The position numbers were made by a program, and so were the translations under genes. From contig BRKX01000011.1 in the NCBI GenBank assembly GCA_026008535.1, positions 20,716,001-20,780,000 of the forward strand: a DNA stretch of 64,000 nt, read 5' to 3'. The notes below the pieces were generated by a model that was given only the letters and a program-made list of their open reading frames with translations, searched no databases and was not told the origin of the DNA. The DNA comes from Perilla frutescens (Eukaryota > Streptophyta > Magnoliopsida > Lamiales > Lamiaceae). This document shows, one piece after another, positions 23,162 through 36,106 of this stretch; position 1 is the first letter of the stretch, and every line of letters starts with the position of its first letter.

Positions 23162-26100
23162 TCAAACTAGAGACAGTGTCTTAGGAAGCACAAAACCAGC
23201 TCTTCTCTCCTCATAGGAATACTCAACTTCTACAGTAGCACGAACGCCAGGCGTGAAAGGGGTTTTAGCTGCTAGCATAGGACTAGACACTGTCGAAGGA
23301 GTGGCTGGCACTGGAATTGGCATTGTCTGTGGTGTCCTATTCTCATCATTTCCACCATACATTTTCGTCGGCGTTGCTGCCGGCGTTTTATGGCCCGCCT
23401 GAGTATCCTGCAGCTCTGCGTTTTTCGAGTTCTGCTCCAGATGATTGCAGGAAATCACGTTGGAACATAATGAAGATAAGGGGGAGAGGGCCTTCCTCAA
23501 TGTTGATGATCCATTGTGATGTGAGATTGATGCATTGCTAGAATGCTGTTTCATTGGACCACTAGCCATATTTTTCTTGCCTGTGTTACGTATGTAGTAG
23601 AGATTAATATCAGCATATTAAAGCAAAACTCACTGCACAATTGATTAACAAATAAGAATGAACATTTTTACCAGAGGAATGAACTGTGAGACCACTGTTG
23701 TGAGGATGGTTGTTCAAAGTCTGCCTCTTTACAGAGTTATTCTTCTGAAGGGTACGAGAAGAGAGAGTTGCTGCTTTGTCGAGTGTGCTTTGAAGCGCAG
23801 CTCCTCCTAATGAAAACCTCTTACTTGCTACGCCTCCGGTTGAAGGTCTTAAATTCTTGGCACCACTCTTTGATGGACTCGGTTTTGACCCGTAAATTGC
23901 TTCTTGCTCTGCCATTAACTGTCCCTGCAGCTTCTTCTGATCCTATACATTAGTAGCATCAACTGTATTAATATGTTATATAGATTTCAGTGAATCCTAC
24001 ATTGATGTTCGAGTTCGACAATAGATATAGTAGCCGTACCCTCTGAATTTGACGCTCTTGTTCTTTTAAGCGCTTCAACTCGCTGTACTGATCAAGCATG
24101 AAAATAAGACCAACCTAGACACAAGAATAAAGATACAATTTAGAGCATTACAACAATTAACGAACCAAGTTTCTGAATTGATCAAAATATGACTATATAT
24201 TTTATTTGACAGGTACAACACAAGGAATATCATAATTGAAGAGGATTGCTTACACCATCATATAGGAACTCGGTGTTTCTTTCTTTCTCCCAAGCTTTTA
24301 CCTTTAATTTCAGGGCGTCTACCATTCCTATGACATCAATAAATACAAGTAATGAATAAAAAGGTACTTATTTCAACTACAATATATTATTATGATGAAG
24401 AACAAGCATGTACCTGGAATTTTATTGACAAGCACTCGAGCTTTCTCAGCACGCTTTAGCATAAGATGTGCTCCTCGTCCAGCATTGTAACGATTGTCAT
24501 CCTATATAGGAAGACCCTTAGAAAGAGAGAGAGGCGGGGCTAGAGGTATTAAATGAAAGTAAAATTCAGTGACATAATAAGCAACATTATGACCAACCCT
24601 ACTGTACTCTTCCAGCCAGCATTCCTCTTCACATGCAGCCAACCATTTCTGGACCTTTTCAAGAATCTCTTTTCTACTGAAAGCTTCCTCTTTAACCTTG
24701 GAAATCGATGCCTCTAATTCTTCAAGTAGATAGGATGGACTGATTTCCCCTGCAAGATTGAGAGATTAAGGGGAGATGGAAATGGCCATTAGTCACCTAC
24801 TATTCTTTTTAATGGATAAGCTCATAGGAAATGCCACCCTAATTACAGTTTTTCTGCCTCTTAGCAGTGAGATGAGTATAGAGGAGACATACCTGACTCA
24901 ATATATTCCATAGACAGTTCTTTTCCAAATTGTCCTTCAACAACCATGTGTGCTCCATGGCATATTTCCTCTAAAATCACTCTCTTTTTCAAAAGGACTT
25001 CTTTGATTTTACTCGTTTTCATTTCTTGCAGCCTCAAAACTTCTGCCTCAGCCTAAGCAGAAGAAATTATGTACATCACTGCCAGTTATAAAAATGTCCC
25101 ACCAACATTGGATATAGGACGAGGAAATAGGGATAAAATCCATGCATGGTGCCTTATAAATTCTACTTAACAATATGGAAGGGAGTGAAAGTACATCATT
25201 GATTATCTTCAAAGACAGACTGTTGGGCTCTATTATTTCATTTTCTGCAGCAGCAATAGTACGTGTGACATTCTGGAACATTTGTTGTTCCTTAACTGGC
25301 GTATCCATCAGAGTCCAGAGTTCCACCAAGGTCATTGCAAGATCTTGAAGCTGAAAAGGCAACCAATAAGAGAGATGATAAATTGCTATTGAGGAAGTCG
25401 ACTTGAAAATAAGTGTACCCTTTGCATGCGCTGCAACTTAACATTCTTAAGCCTAGATATCACAGCAGATAGACCCTGTATTTTATTTGCACTTATACTT
25501 TTTCTGTCACACGCATCATCCAAAGATGGATGAACACTGCAAATTGTTGATTTGAAGTCCATCTCAAGCACCAAGCACAGAGCATTCACAATATTCAATA
25601 GGTCAACCAGCTGCTTCAGGCGTTCATCCTGCACATAAATTCAGTGACTTTAATATGAAAAAGAAGTCGGTATCAACTCTCAATTGCAGCAGAAGGCTCC
25701 CAGACACAATGTAGCTTCCAAACAAGATAAAGAAGCAGAATGGTTTATTTTAAACAATGTTTTACCATGTTGCTTATATAGTTTGCATCATTTTTGTATT
25801 TCCATCTCTCTTAAACAATTCTATTAAGTAGAGATTAGCTACAATGTCGATCTAAGTGAGAACAACAACAAGAAAAAGTGGAGAAGGAGAAAAGGCACCT
25901 TTTCTTTTTGCAGCAAAAGCAATTGACAACGTAAATCATCTAATTTTTTCATTGACAAATCACTCTCATCGATGAACATTTCGTCCAGGTTCTTTTCAGT
26001 GGAACCAGTAAGCTCCATAGAGATGCTATTAATTTGTTTCAGAACCTCTGAAAATTGGCTCTTCCTCTCATTTCTTTTCTTTCTCATATCATCCAGTTGA

Positions 26101-26608
26101 GGCATAATTGCCTCAAGCTCTTGCTTCAGGCTTCCAGAACTCTGTTTCAAACAGCAAACTCAATTTTCACAAATCATATAAAGGATCTAGAAACTATCAA
26201 TCATAAATACTGAAGGCTTTAAATTTGACTTCTTTTTTTATTTTTATTATTTTCCTTTTCCTTTTCCATGCAGATTGACCTTCTTTATATGAGCTGGTCG
26301 GTCTCCCAATGCAGTGCAAATGTCTGCAAGCTGTGCTTCAGCATCAGCAACTACCTGCCTCAGCTGAGCTCTTGTACGGTTTGCCTGATCCACTTTCCTT
26401 CTATATGCATCCAGACACTCTTGTTCAAGTTCAAAAAGCATTTTATCCCTCTCATTATCAGCCTCACCAACTTCATCCCATATTTTCTGATTGCAGTAAC
26501 CATTTCAAAAATGAAAATTTGTGTGTGCCAGGTAACAAAGATATACAAGAAAATATTAACTCAAATCACCTGTAGCTCTAGCAAAAAAGAACCACAAGTT
26601 GTTTCCAT
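23162..26608 (-). CDS. MAP65-3: MAP65-3-like microtubule-associated protein (PRC1/Ase1 family), 12 coding exons
   Basis: My splice model, all with GT-AG borders, joins 26608-26570, 26486-26280, 26141-25899, 25628-25419, 25350-25195, 25052-24893, 24749-24598, 24501-24414, 24327-24254, 24114-24040, 23942-23672 and 23580-23162. The exons total 2094 bases, giving 697 residues and a stop with no frame break. The N-terminus is METTCGSFLLELQKIWDEVG; long coiled-coil regions follow. The family signature DDNRYNAGRGAH starts at residue 390, and RDQKKLQGQL and YGSKPSPSK near 470-490. The tail has TPFTPG and VEVEYSYEERR. MAP65 proteins cross-link antiparallel microtubules. The length (the MAP65-1 group is near 590) and tail fit the MAP65-3/PLEIADE group, which acts at the phragmoplast midzone in cytokinesis. 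An in-frame TAG or splice acceptor just upstream supports the start. The gene appears intact. Confidence 0.93.
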
Positions 26609-27311
26609 TTGCAAAGGTGGATCAATATACTAGTTGTGTATATGACAAGCCTGTTGTGCCAATAGTCAAAACACAAAACAACAACAGGTAAAATAACACA
26701 AATAATAAGTAATTTCCTTGACTGAAATAAGTAAGTTTTGATGATTATCAAGCTTTGATTACATCATACAGCCCCAAATAACTGCTACAACCAGAAACAG
26801 GTCTAGAAATTTAGTCAAGGAGACTGAAAATGAAAAAAGTGAATATAACAGCAGAAATAAATTGTTTCAAAAGGTGCAATTTCCTTTCCATACAAGTTTT
26901 TTTTTAGTTTTTATTTAGATGAAACAGTATACTATAAGATAAAATAGGCATCAATCCTTTGAAATTAACAAATAAAACATTGAAACAGGGGAATAAGCAA
27001 CATCCACAGAGAAAATGTCATCATAACTCGTATAAGAAATCCTTTCTCCACAAACCATAACAAAATCACAAAAAATAATTCAAGAGGCGCATTTCTAACC
27101 AATAATCCGAAAACAAAAAAAAGGAGGAAAACCTCCATTGAATCAACCGACAGTTCCAAAAACATGCAATTTACACAATCACCATTATCAACAGCAATCA
27201 AGCTAGTGTTTGCGCCTCCACATTCAGAGAGTTAGGCATCTAACTCGTTCGTTCCAGTGATTCTTCTCATCAAAAAAGAAAAAAAGAAAGGAAAAAAAAA
27301 CGACAGCATAC

Positions 27312-27395
27312 CAAATCAGAACACTTCAAACCAACTGATCGCGGTTGCGATTCGAGGCTAACTTCCGAACTTGTGGCAGATTCAGCAGAGATTTT
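27312..27395 (-). other. 5' UTR exon of the MAP65-3-like gene
   Basis: Leader sequence ending CTGATTTG is followed by a GTATGC donor at 27311. An acceptor (ACTAG) near 26630 sits just upstream of the start ATG at 26608, leaving an intron of about 680 bases in the leader. The left limit is set by the donor; the right limit is estimated from the TATA box. Confidence 0.6.
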
Positions 27396-27413
27396 CTATG
27401 GAACGTATTTTTC

Positions 27414-27760
27414 GTATATATATTGCGAAAAAAAGGAACGTTAGAAAATAGAAATGTAGGGAAACATCAAATACGTAACGCTAGTTTTTGAATCAAATAT
27501 ATTGAGAGGGAAATGATTACGAAATTGAAATCGATTATTTATTTTTTCTTTTTTTCCTTTTTAAACGGGAAAAGGAAACGTCCAAAAGAGCGTTTTGGTC
27601 GTTAAGTTTTGTCTTTTATGGGGTCCGCAATGGTATTTTGAATTTCAAAGAAGATTTTCATGGTAATTATACTCCTTGCTGTTAATTTTTAGTAAATTTT
27701 TGAAGTTTTGAATTACCCTTGCTTTTATTTCTTTCCTTTAGTTTGTAGGTTTCCGTTGGG
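27414..27760 (-). promoter_or_regulatory. MAP65-3-like promoter: TATA box and MSA-type elements
   Basis: On the minus strand a TATA box (TATATATAC) lies at about 27416-27424, some 30 bases before the leader exon. Further upstream are CCCAACGGAAA (core CCAACGG at 27753-27759) and an AACGG core in the other orientation at 27564-27568. AACGG is the core of the mitosis-specific activator element bound by MYB3R factors in G2/M-phase plant genes, and MAP65-3 is known to be expressed in dividing cells. The motifs are seen; their use is inferred. Confidence 0.5.
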
Positions 27761-28072
27761 TAAAAATGAAGATTAGAATTGAGGTTCATGCAGTTTGCAT
27801 ATCAATAAAGTTTACTAATATACACTCTCCAAAAAAAAAAAGTTCACTAATATATACTTTACCTCCATCACAATTAAAAAAAAATGGTATTGCTATTTGG
27901 ATCATTCTTTTTTCAATATTCATTACATTTACAACAACACCACTATTATAATTTTTTTCAGTATTTTTCTTTATACACCATTATTTTTTTTTTTCATTTT
28001 TACACTTAGTTTAATAATCAATTAAAAAAAATATGAAGGTGAAAGAAAAAGAGATAATTTCACTCTTGGTCC

Positions 28073-28850
28073 CATTAGAATAGAGTAAAAATACTTTCAA
28101 TCTCGCCATCTGACTTTTTTGGTCCCCAATGTTTATTTACTCGATATTTTTGGTCCCATATTTTATTTTTTCAACTTTCTTGGTCCCAAACTTAACAACT
28201 TACCTTACAATGTTCGGAAATGTTAATTTTGGAATAAAAATATCAAAAAATAAAATTTGAGACCACAAAAGTCGAGAAAATAAAATTTAAGACAAAAACA
28301 TGTTAAAATTGAGATCGAAAAAATAAGTAGAGAATGAATATATGATTGGATGTTATGTTGGAAAAATAAAATCAACATGTAATAAATATACTATATCAAG
28401 CGATTATAATACACATAATATAATGTTCACGATTTTTGTGACCCCAAATTTTATTTTTTGACTTTTTTGGCTCCATGTGGTTGAGAAAATAAAATTTAAG
28501 ATAAAAAATGTAAAGATTGAGATCGAAAAACATGTAGAGAATGAATATATGATTAGATGTTATGTTGAAAAAACAAAATCAACATGTAATAACTATACTT
28601 TATCAAACGATTACAACACACATAATATAATGTTCTCGATTTTTGTGGCTCCAAATTTTATTTTTTGAATTTTTCGGCTCCAAAATTAACATCCCCAAAT
28701 ATTTGTGAAGTAAGTTGTTAGTTTTAGAACAAAAAAAGTCAAAATAAAATAAAATATGAGACCAAAAATGTTGAGTAACAAATTTTGGGACAAAAAAAGT
28801 CAGATGCGAGACTAAAAATATTTTGACCATATTCTAATGAAGATGAAAAA
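28073..28850. mobile_element. MITE with terminal inverted repeats of about 130 bp
   Basis: The left arm (CATTAGAATAGAGTAAAAAT, then CATCTGACTTTTTTGGTCC, then TTTTTGGTCCCATATTTTA) is the approximate inverse of the right arm (GGGACAAAAAAAGTCAGATG, then ATTTTGACCATATTCTAATG). Between them a block of about 185 bp is tandemly duplicated (about 28,276 and 28,486). It carries no transposase. The long inverted repeats suggest a Mutator-like or foldback MITE; the target duplication was not resolved. Confidence 0.6.
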
Positions 28851-29640
28851 ACATAAGTATGCCCACGGCAGCCACAACCTTGATGAGCATCTCCATTTTC
28901 AGAAGTTGCCATCGCCACTCAACTCCACCTCTGCCACCACCATCTCCGGTCTGCCCCTGTCACTCCACCGCCATCTTTGTTCCTGCCAGCAACCAAATGA
29001 AAAAAAAAAAAATTAGAACCTTATGCAGATGCCAACCTTTGAAAAACGATGTTCGAATTAGAGTCTCTTGTTCGAAAAATAGTTTTTGATCCTCATTCCC
29101 ATCTTCTAAAATATTTTTCGAACCTCAATCTCATATTGGAAAGTAATTTTTTGAATCAGCTGCACATGCTGAGCAGTGATTTTCTCAAATTAAAATCAAA
29201 AGAGTCTGGCAGAAATCAAAGTGCAGCTAGATTGATTTTATAAATCAGAGCGAAGGATTGTTGCAGTAGCGGGAAAGACGTGGTGGGGAGGCGGGGCTGC
29301 AGCGGTTGCGAACTTGCGGACTTGCGGTTGTGTTGTTAGAAGAAGACAATGATTTTTTCTTTTATTTAATAGGACATTTAAGTAAAGGGAAGGTCTCTTG
29401 CACACTTAATTTACCATAAGTTACTGTCAGGCGGGCGCGTGGCGCCCATGTGCGGCGCGTGTACGTCACGTGCCCGTCAATATTTTTTTGGAGGCTGATT
29501 TTTCATTTTTTTTTTAGTTTTTTTTTCGATTTTCTATTTTTTTTTCTTACCAAAAATTTATATCCTAAAAATAAAGTTAGTGAATCATAAAATTCAAATG
29601 AATTGATTTAATTTATTTGAAATCAATATGAATTTATATC
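28850..29640. other. Intergenic DNA with a GC-rich patch, no supported gene
   Basis: Small open frames at 28,859-29,240 have no recognisable domains. A GC-rich patch at 29,430-29,475 (GGCGGGCGCGTGGCGCCCAT) is conspicuous in otherwise AT-rich DNA. GTCTCTTGCACACTTAATTT near 29,392 is loosely the inverse of GAGACTCTGTGTTAAGTAAA near 30,186, so 29.39-30.21 kb could be one repeat unit. Confidence 0.35.
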
Positions 29641-29925
29641 ATAAAATGAAATTAATAAACCCCTACAAACTCCCCAAAAAACACAAAGATAAACCACTAA
29701 AAACACAAAAAAAAAAACTAAAAAACACAAAAAAAACCCCTAAAAACACAAAAAAAATCCCCTAAAAACACAAAATAAACCCTTAAAAATCCTAAAAAAA
29801 TACAAAATAAACCCCTAAAAACACCAAAAAAAAAATACTAAACCCTAACCCCCCCCCACCCCTAAAAAAAACTTAAAAAAAAAAACACTAAACCCTAAAC
29901 CCTAAACCCCTAAGCTCTAAACATT
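29640..29925. repeat. Degenerate A/C-rich minisatellite ending in telomere-like CCCTAAA units
   Basis: Units close to ACCCCTAAAAACACAAAAAA (about 20-21 bases) are repeated imperfectly from about 29,680 to 29,830. CTAACCCCCCCCCACCCCTA follows, then ACTAAACCCTAAACCCTAAA at about 29,888-29,907, which is the plant telomere repeat CCCTAAA in two to three units. Confidence 0.7.
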
Positions 29926-31325
29926 AATTGAGATGAAATAAATCATAATTTGAATTAAAGAAACCCCTATATGATAAGTTGCAGGCCCAATACTTTTTAT
30001 GGTTACGGGTGATACTTTTTGTACTTCAGACTGATACGTTTTAGTGTTAGAAGTGATACTGTTTTTGGCGAACTTTTTTTCTTTGGGGGGCGGGTCGGGT
30101 CAGGGTTGATCCGCGCGTTGACCCACGTGACCCACCCCATCTGATGGTCTGATTTAATGAATTTGGGTTTCCAATGTCTGATAAGAGACTCTGTGTTAAG
30201 TAAATTATTATTTATTTATTTCTGAATTAAATTTAATAGTGGTATATATTGAAAAATTGGTGGTGTATTCAGAAATACTAAATAAAAAATTTGGGCTTGC
30301 TTAGTAGGAAAGCAAAGTTTTTCTGCTTTGTTTAAATAAACATAATATAAGTTATGTTGATGTTTTCATTATTAATAATTTCATGGATTGTTCCTCTGAA
30401 AAAATAATAATTTCATGGATTTTTTTGTTATACTTCTTGAAGCTAATATACTAGCTAGTATCTTTCAACATAAAAATAAAAAGTAAAAAATTGAATATAT
30501 TCTGAAATCCGAAGGATCACAAATATAATATTAATGATATTAAAATTATGCAATCTACGATATAATTCATTACAAATTACAAACTCAAAACACACATCAA
30601 TGAATTTTGTTGTAAAAATTAAATGTTGAAAAGGAATAATATAAAAAGAAATCACTTCCAAAATCATTATATTGGAGTGCAAAAGGGTAATCAACTACGG
30701 ATCTATATATACAGTAAAGTTGGGGATAGTTGTAGTCTCGTAGATTTACTTAATTACATGTGGATGAATTCCCAAAGTGGATAAAGCATTAAGTATTGGT
30801 AACAATTGGTGAAAGTTTACCCAATATATGCAGATAACCAAATTTAATGAAGATAAAGCAACACCACCTCCCTCAATGCAGAATGGACAAGTCCCTGTCT
30901 TGCAAATGAAACATCTATAAGACTATAACATCTAAAATCCTTTTACACATATATTGTGTGAATTATCTTATGAATTATAAATACAGTACTCTATTTGGTA
31001 TATCTAAACACGTATCATACTTACAAATTGTGCCTAATCTGTATACATACGAATGGAAAAAAGGATTTGACAAGTTAAAAGGATACGCTAATGGGAAAGA
31101 TTAACATAACCTTGCACTGATAATTAATTGACATATCTGAAACAACAGCCACTTTTCAATTGAGAATAAACTACTTGAGGAGCCTTCTGGGTTTTATTTC
31201 ATTTCTACTTTCTTGAGGAAACTCGAGGAGCCTTCTTGTAAAGTCGTACGAGCTATATAATAGCAGCGGCATTAATAATGGCAGAGACCCACAAATATTA
31301 ATTTCAAGGGTCTCTTTGAGGCTCT
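29925..31325. other. AT-rich intergenic DNA, no gene seen
   Basis: There is one GC-richer stretch at 30,080-30,150 (GGGGGGCGGGTCGGGTCAGG). No domain or consistent coding frame was found on either strand. Confidence 0.4.
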
Positions 31326-31326
31326 T

Positions 31327-31381
<55 letters not shown>
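31326..31381. repeat. Compound microsatellite (TG)n(AG)n
   Basis: About 11 TG units are followed by about 16 AG units. Minus-strand frames crossing it are repeat artefacts. Confidence 0.95.
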
Positions 31382-31383
<2 letters not shown>

Positions 31384-32286
31384 CGTAACAACCAACTAAT
31401 TTGAAAATAAATTGATATTAAACGGCATATAAACGAGTCTGGATTATTCAGACAATCCATCAACTTGAATGAATATGCAATGTTACTGAATGATGCCACC
31501 ATAAAACATTCAAGGAAATAGCTTCCAAGAATGAGCTTCCACTTACTGCAAAGACCGATTCTGTCATCATCTCATTACAAGTGGACAAAACCCCAAATGT
31601 TGCAAATCAATATCTAGCATAGACCATCACTCAAAGATAAATACCCCCAAATGCATCTTTTTTTCTTGGAAAAAAGAAGATAAAATGACGAACAAAACAC
31701 GGGGCAAAAGAAGCAAATATATGTTTTTGGGCACAAAACGACCGAGCTGGTATCTCTTTATCTAGTACTAGAGTCATGAAGTAGTGGACTACAACAAGAA
31801 AATATATTCACTGGAACAAAATCAAGGCACTCAGCATAGATTTACTTTATGAATGCATTTACCCATCAGAAAGTGTTTGCAACATCAGCAGTGGTCCAAG
31901 CCTTCAGAAGCAACAAGCAAAGCAAGGTATGTAACGCCCCTTTTAAGGTCGTCCGCTTGCCCCTGTGGATCCATGAGGCAAGGGGAATTTGTGATTCCTG
32001 CTTCTCAATGTAAACTAAAGCTAATCTTTCTCAAAATGGTAACAGGGCTGAGAGATTGAAATGAGGATATGCAGTGTTTAGAATATTAGTTAAATCATAT
32101 CAATGCAAGTGATTACGGGTCATCATCTAACCAGCTAACTAATTCCTTTCAAAGGTGTGTGTCCTTGTTCAAAAGGAAAACAGTGCTCCATGTCTCGGAT
32201 TCCCACATAACAAAGACTTCTTGGTTCATAACCTAATGCTCTCCCTTAGCTTCCTCCATTGGCTGTCTTTCTGTCCTTACACGTGC

Positions 32287-32313
32287 TTTTTTTTTTTTTT
32301 TTTTTTTTTTTTT
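32287..32313. repeat. Poly-T tract of 27 bases
   Basis: An uninterrupted T run. On the minus strand it is an A run that could be the tail of a retroposed transcript, but no parent sequence is recognised beside it. Confidence 0.9.
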
Positions 32314-32874
32314 GCATTGCTCTAAGATGCCACTCCTGCTCAAAGGCCAATTATTGTCGTCTTTCCAATATGAAGGAGCTCCAGAGGTTTACCGACAACT
32401 GCACAGACAAATTTCTTTTGGTAGTGAGGATAACCAATAAAAAAAACAAGAAACAGCCACCATAAATAAACCCACTGAGCTTTCTTACCTGCAAAAAACT
32501 TAGACTCTCTTGTTCCAGGCTGGGAGAGAGTAGCCACAGCAAAGGTCACAATGTTGTAATCTCTCAAGTTCCACAGGCAACTCTGTCAGGAGTACTTTTC
32601 ATATTTACAAACAAAGTTAGCAGCCTTCTGTCAAGTTGATTTTGCCTGGGAGCCATTAAATTCTCAAAACTTCTCAAATTACATCAAGCAGCCTGTTCGC
32701 CACTTGCAGGCCCAGGTGGAAACTGCTCTCAAAAATAATGATCACACTGGAACTTTGTTGAAAATTATGAAAGTACTATTAGCAAATATCCAAATGCAAA
32801 GAGAAGATTCCAATTTGGTATACATTAGTCATTTCAAGAATTCAGATCCATAGAGATCAAAAGGGAAAAAAAAG

Positions 32875-32879
<5 letters not shown>

Positions 32880-32942
<63 letters not shown>
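32880..32942. repeat. (GA)n microsatellite, about 31 units
   Basis: A perfect GA/AG run of about 62 bases. Confidence 0.97.
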
Positions 32943-32945
<3 letters not shown>

Positions 32946-35900
32946 TAGCTGCACCAAGTGCTTCTTTGGGAATCAGTCATGTGGTGGAATGCACCAGTAA
33001 ACATAATAAATAAAATAAATTAATAAACAAGCACTAAAGAGCAAGAACATCAACTAAGTACCATCTTCCAATTCAGTCTTAATCATGCATCAAAAAGCAG
33101 AGTATATCTGGAAATTCAAACTAGTTTGAATATGAGGCACTTAAGCATCCTACAGATGATGACAATCATGGAGAGGTGACGTCCATATCACAGAGACTGT
33201 AAAATCCACTTGCATGTAAGACCAAGAAATGATTTAACATATTTACTTACTATATTGGACACATAGTCAGCTTTGCCTGTAAGGACACTTGTAATTAATT
33301 GATTCAATTTATATTGAATAACAAACAAACATAATTACCAGAATTACTGCATTAATGCCATTAGCATTTACACATGCATAATATATATATGACATGTATT
33401 TCATGATTCTCATACAGGGAATGATATGTCATATATCCAATAAACATTCAAATGCCAAGTCATGAGAGCTATATACAAACACTAACAGACGAATAACAAA
33501 TCATGAAGATATGCATGCCCAAGGTTATAAATAAGCTGTCACTAAAAATGTTAGGAGCTGTAAAACAAAATTTTCACAACATCAACAGAGGCTGATTAGT
33601 TGGCATAGAATCTAAATTATTTCCCAATATACACAGTCCGGTTCAAGTGAGTAGTGACTTTATTTGATGCGCAGCCATCACTCTTACCCGTCACTAGATT
33701 GATATCATAAGAAAATTAAGTATGCACACACAAATAGATGTGTATGCCTCCTTCAGTCCTCATACTATAACCCTTCTATAGACTTGATTTTAAATTTGAT
33801 ATTATACCTTCGAATAAAAATGTAAAGCAGTCGTTTTTTACCTATAGAGTCTAACACTTAACATGTTATGTATGTATTTAATCACCTTTTTTATACCTCC
33901 ACCAGTTGAAATGCCTCCGCAAAAGAAACTAAAATTAATATAAACTGATTCAATGACAATGTGAACTAAAAGGGTTAATATTTTAATTAAAGAGAAACCA
34001 AAGCAAATTGCCAAAAGCCAACTCATAAACAAAGTCTCAAATATGTTACATTGTGACAAGGTTTATAATTAAAATCCAATTACTGACCCGAACATTTCTT
34101 CATTGCTTTTGGTATTTATCCTCCCCCTATATAAATAAATTCCAATCTTCCCAAAATAATACGTTTCAAGATCAATAGTTTTTGAAGTAAAAAATAACAT
34201 ATCCAGTAAATATAATCATCAATTAAAGTATTTCTTCAAAACAATAAAATCATCAATTAAAATATGAAAGAAAATTAATATTTTTAATTCAACAACCAAC
34301 CACCAATCACAAGTGGCTATTTTTTCTAACAAAGGTGAAATCTCCATTGTAAGAGACCAAAAACTACCATGCCAAATGTAGACTGTAGACATAAATCTCC
34401 ATAGTTTTTAGGAAATTTAGTACATAAAAAAAGAGAAATTCACTTTACGAGCAATGTACATTTTCTTTATTTTGATAGGTAATTCTTAATTGTAAATTTA
34501 AAAATAAAAAAAAAACTTTATCCCTACCCAACTTGATTAACGTTAAAATCTTCATAAATCAAATCTCACTAAATTCATCAATTGCAATATAACCCTATTA
34601 CATTCCTAGAACTATAATAACTTATTCATGGATATTAATCAGAAGGCCTTAAGTCTCTCTCATCTATGACAGTTTAAAGTTTTAACAAGCTAGTCTTATG
34701 CGGTCTCTTCTCCCTTCACAAGCTTCAAGATCATAAAGACTGAGATAAAGCAAAACTTAATGTAGTAAAAGTTGCTTAAAGACAAACTATTTATTAAAAA
34801 GATAAGCCTCAAACCAAATACTACAGTATAGATTCTAATCTTACAATCTTTACGAAATCGTGTTTAATGCTTGTATTAGAAGCATGGAGGTACTAAAATA
34901 AGGGGGTCAATATCAGAATCCCATTGAGGGATTATTCATCAGTCCCTAATGAAAAGTTTCCTGAGTTCATAATTAATAATTGTCATTTCAGTAGTCCAAA
35001 TTATGACAAACAAGGCAGTATACAACTCTCATACTCATAATTAATTTCACATATTATACCAAATCAACAGTTATAAGCAATCAGTATCAGAATTCAGAAT
35101 GTGTTTTAAAAATCAGAAACAGCATCACCAAAATCTTTGTATCTCATATCTAGCTTGCAGCGTCTCTACCAAGAGCAAAAATTTGAAACATATTAGTGGA
35201 CCAGAAAGCAGAAAATCATCCCAATTATACTTACGAGTACAAAATATTAGAGTTTCTTTATCAAGTAATAATAAGTATACAGGAAGTGTAAGCATATCAC
35301 AAAAACTGGCAACACAGTTTCATACTTTCATAATAACAAAAGTAGTCAGATGCAGAACCTAATACACAATCATCTTCTCTAAAGTTATGTGATCGATGTA
35401 TAACAAAAAGGCCATGATGCACAAATTCTACACCCAGAATCTAAGATGCATCGTAAACAACAACAACAAATATAAAAAATGAAATAATTCAGGGAGTAAA
35501 AAATTGAAAACTATCAATCTACATATAAGCATTGCAATCTGCTGCCAAAGAGTGTTGGTGCATATATAATTTATTAACCATTAAGGCTCCTACCAAACCA
35601 CCAGAAGTGTTGCAGTAGGGATTCATGCTCTAGATTATAAGTATCTACTACGGAAATAAAAAGATGGGTGATCATGAATGACATTAAATGGCTAACTCTA
35701 AATACTTAACAATCATTAAGTCAAACTTTCTAGTAAAAACAAAAATAAAAGGCTATAACCAATACACATCACATGCATTTCAACCATATAAGTACCTCTA
35801 CTGAAACAGCAAAAACCAAATCAAGCTGAATGGGACGAAATATTATCAAATCCAAGTTTAAATTAAAATTAGAAAAAGGTCAGCATAGAGCAGATTAAAG

Positions 35901-36106
35901 TATATGCAGAGATGCCAAAAAGGCTATACTTTACAAATTACATGCAACACAGACACCTAAAAGGCTGTTACTGTGACTGTGAGAGGCTGAGAGCCTTCAA
36001 GCTGTGTACATAAATGTACAACCCACTTCCAACAGTGAATTAAGATGAACGGTACCAAAAAAAACTCAGAATTAAGTTAGAGTGGGTTCACCAAGATGAA
36101 TAGTCT

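Larger units (their letters stand above)
31381..36060. other. Long region left of the FAR1-like gene, with islands of exon-like composition
   Basis: This interval lies downstream of the FAR1-like gene. Most is AT-rich with no coding signal. Two islands have balanced composition: 31,850-32,060 (minus strand reads MDPQGQADDLKRGVTYLALL) and 32,340-32,760 (minus strand reads SLPVELERLQHCDLCCGYSL, ending at a GTAAGA donor-like site near 32,489). Neither is recognised. They may be a spliced 3' UTR, a non-coding transcript or a decayed gene. The rest (32,950-36,060) shows nothing I can support. Confidence 0.3.

Noticed and set aside
28859..29243. Two small plus-strand ORFs
   Set aside because: Pro/Ser/His-rich or hydrophilic peptides without domains, in non-conserved AT-rich DNA.
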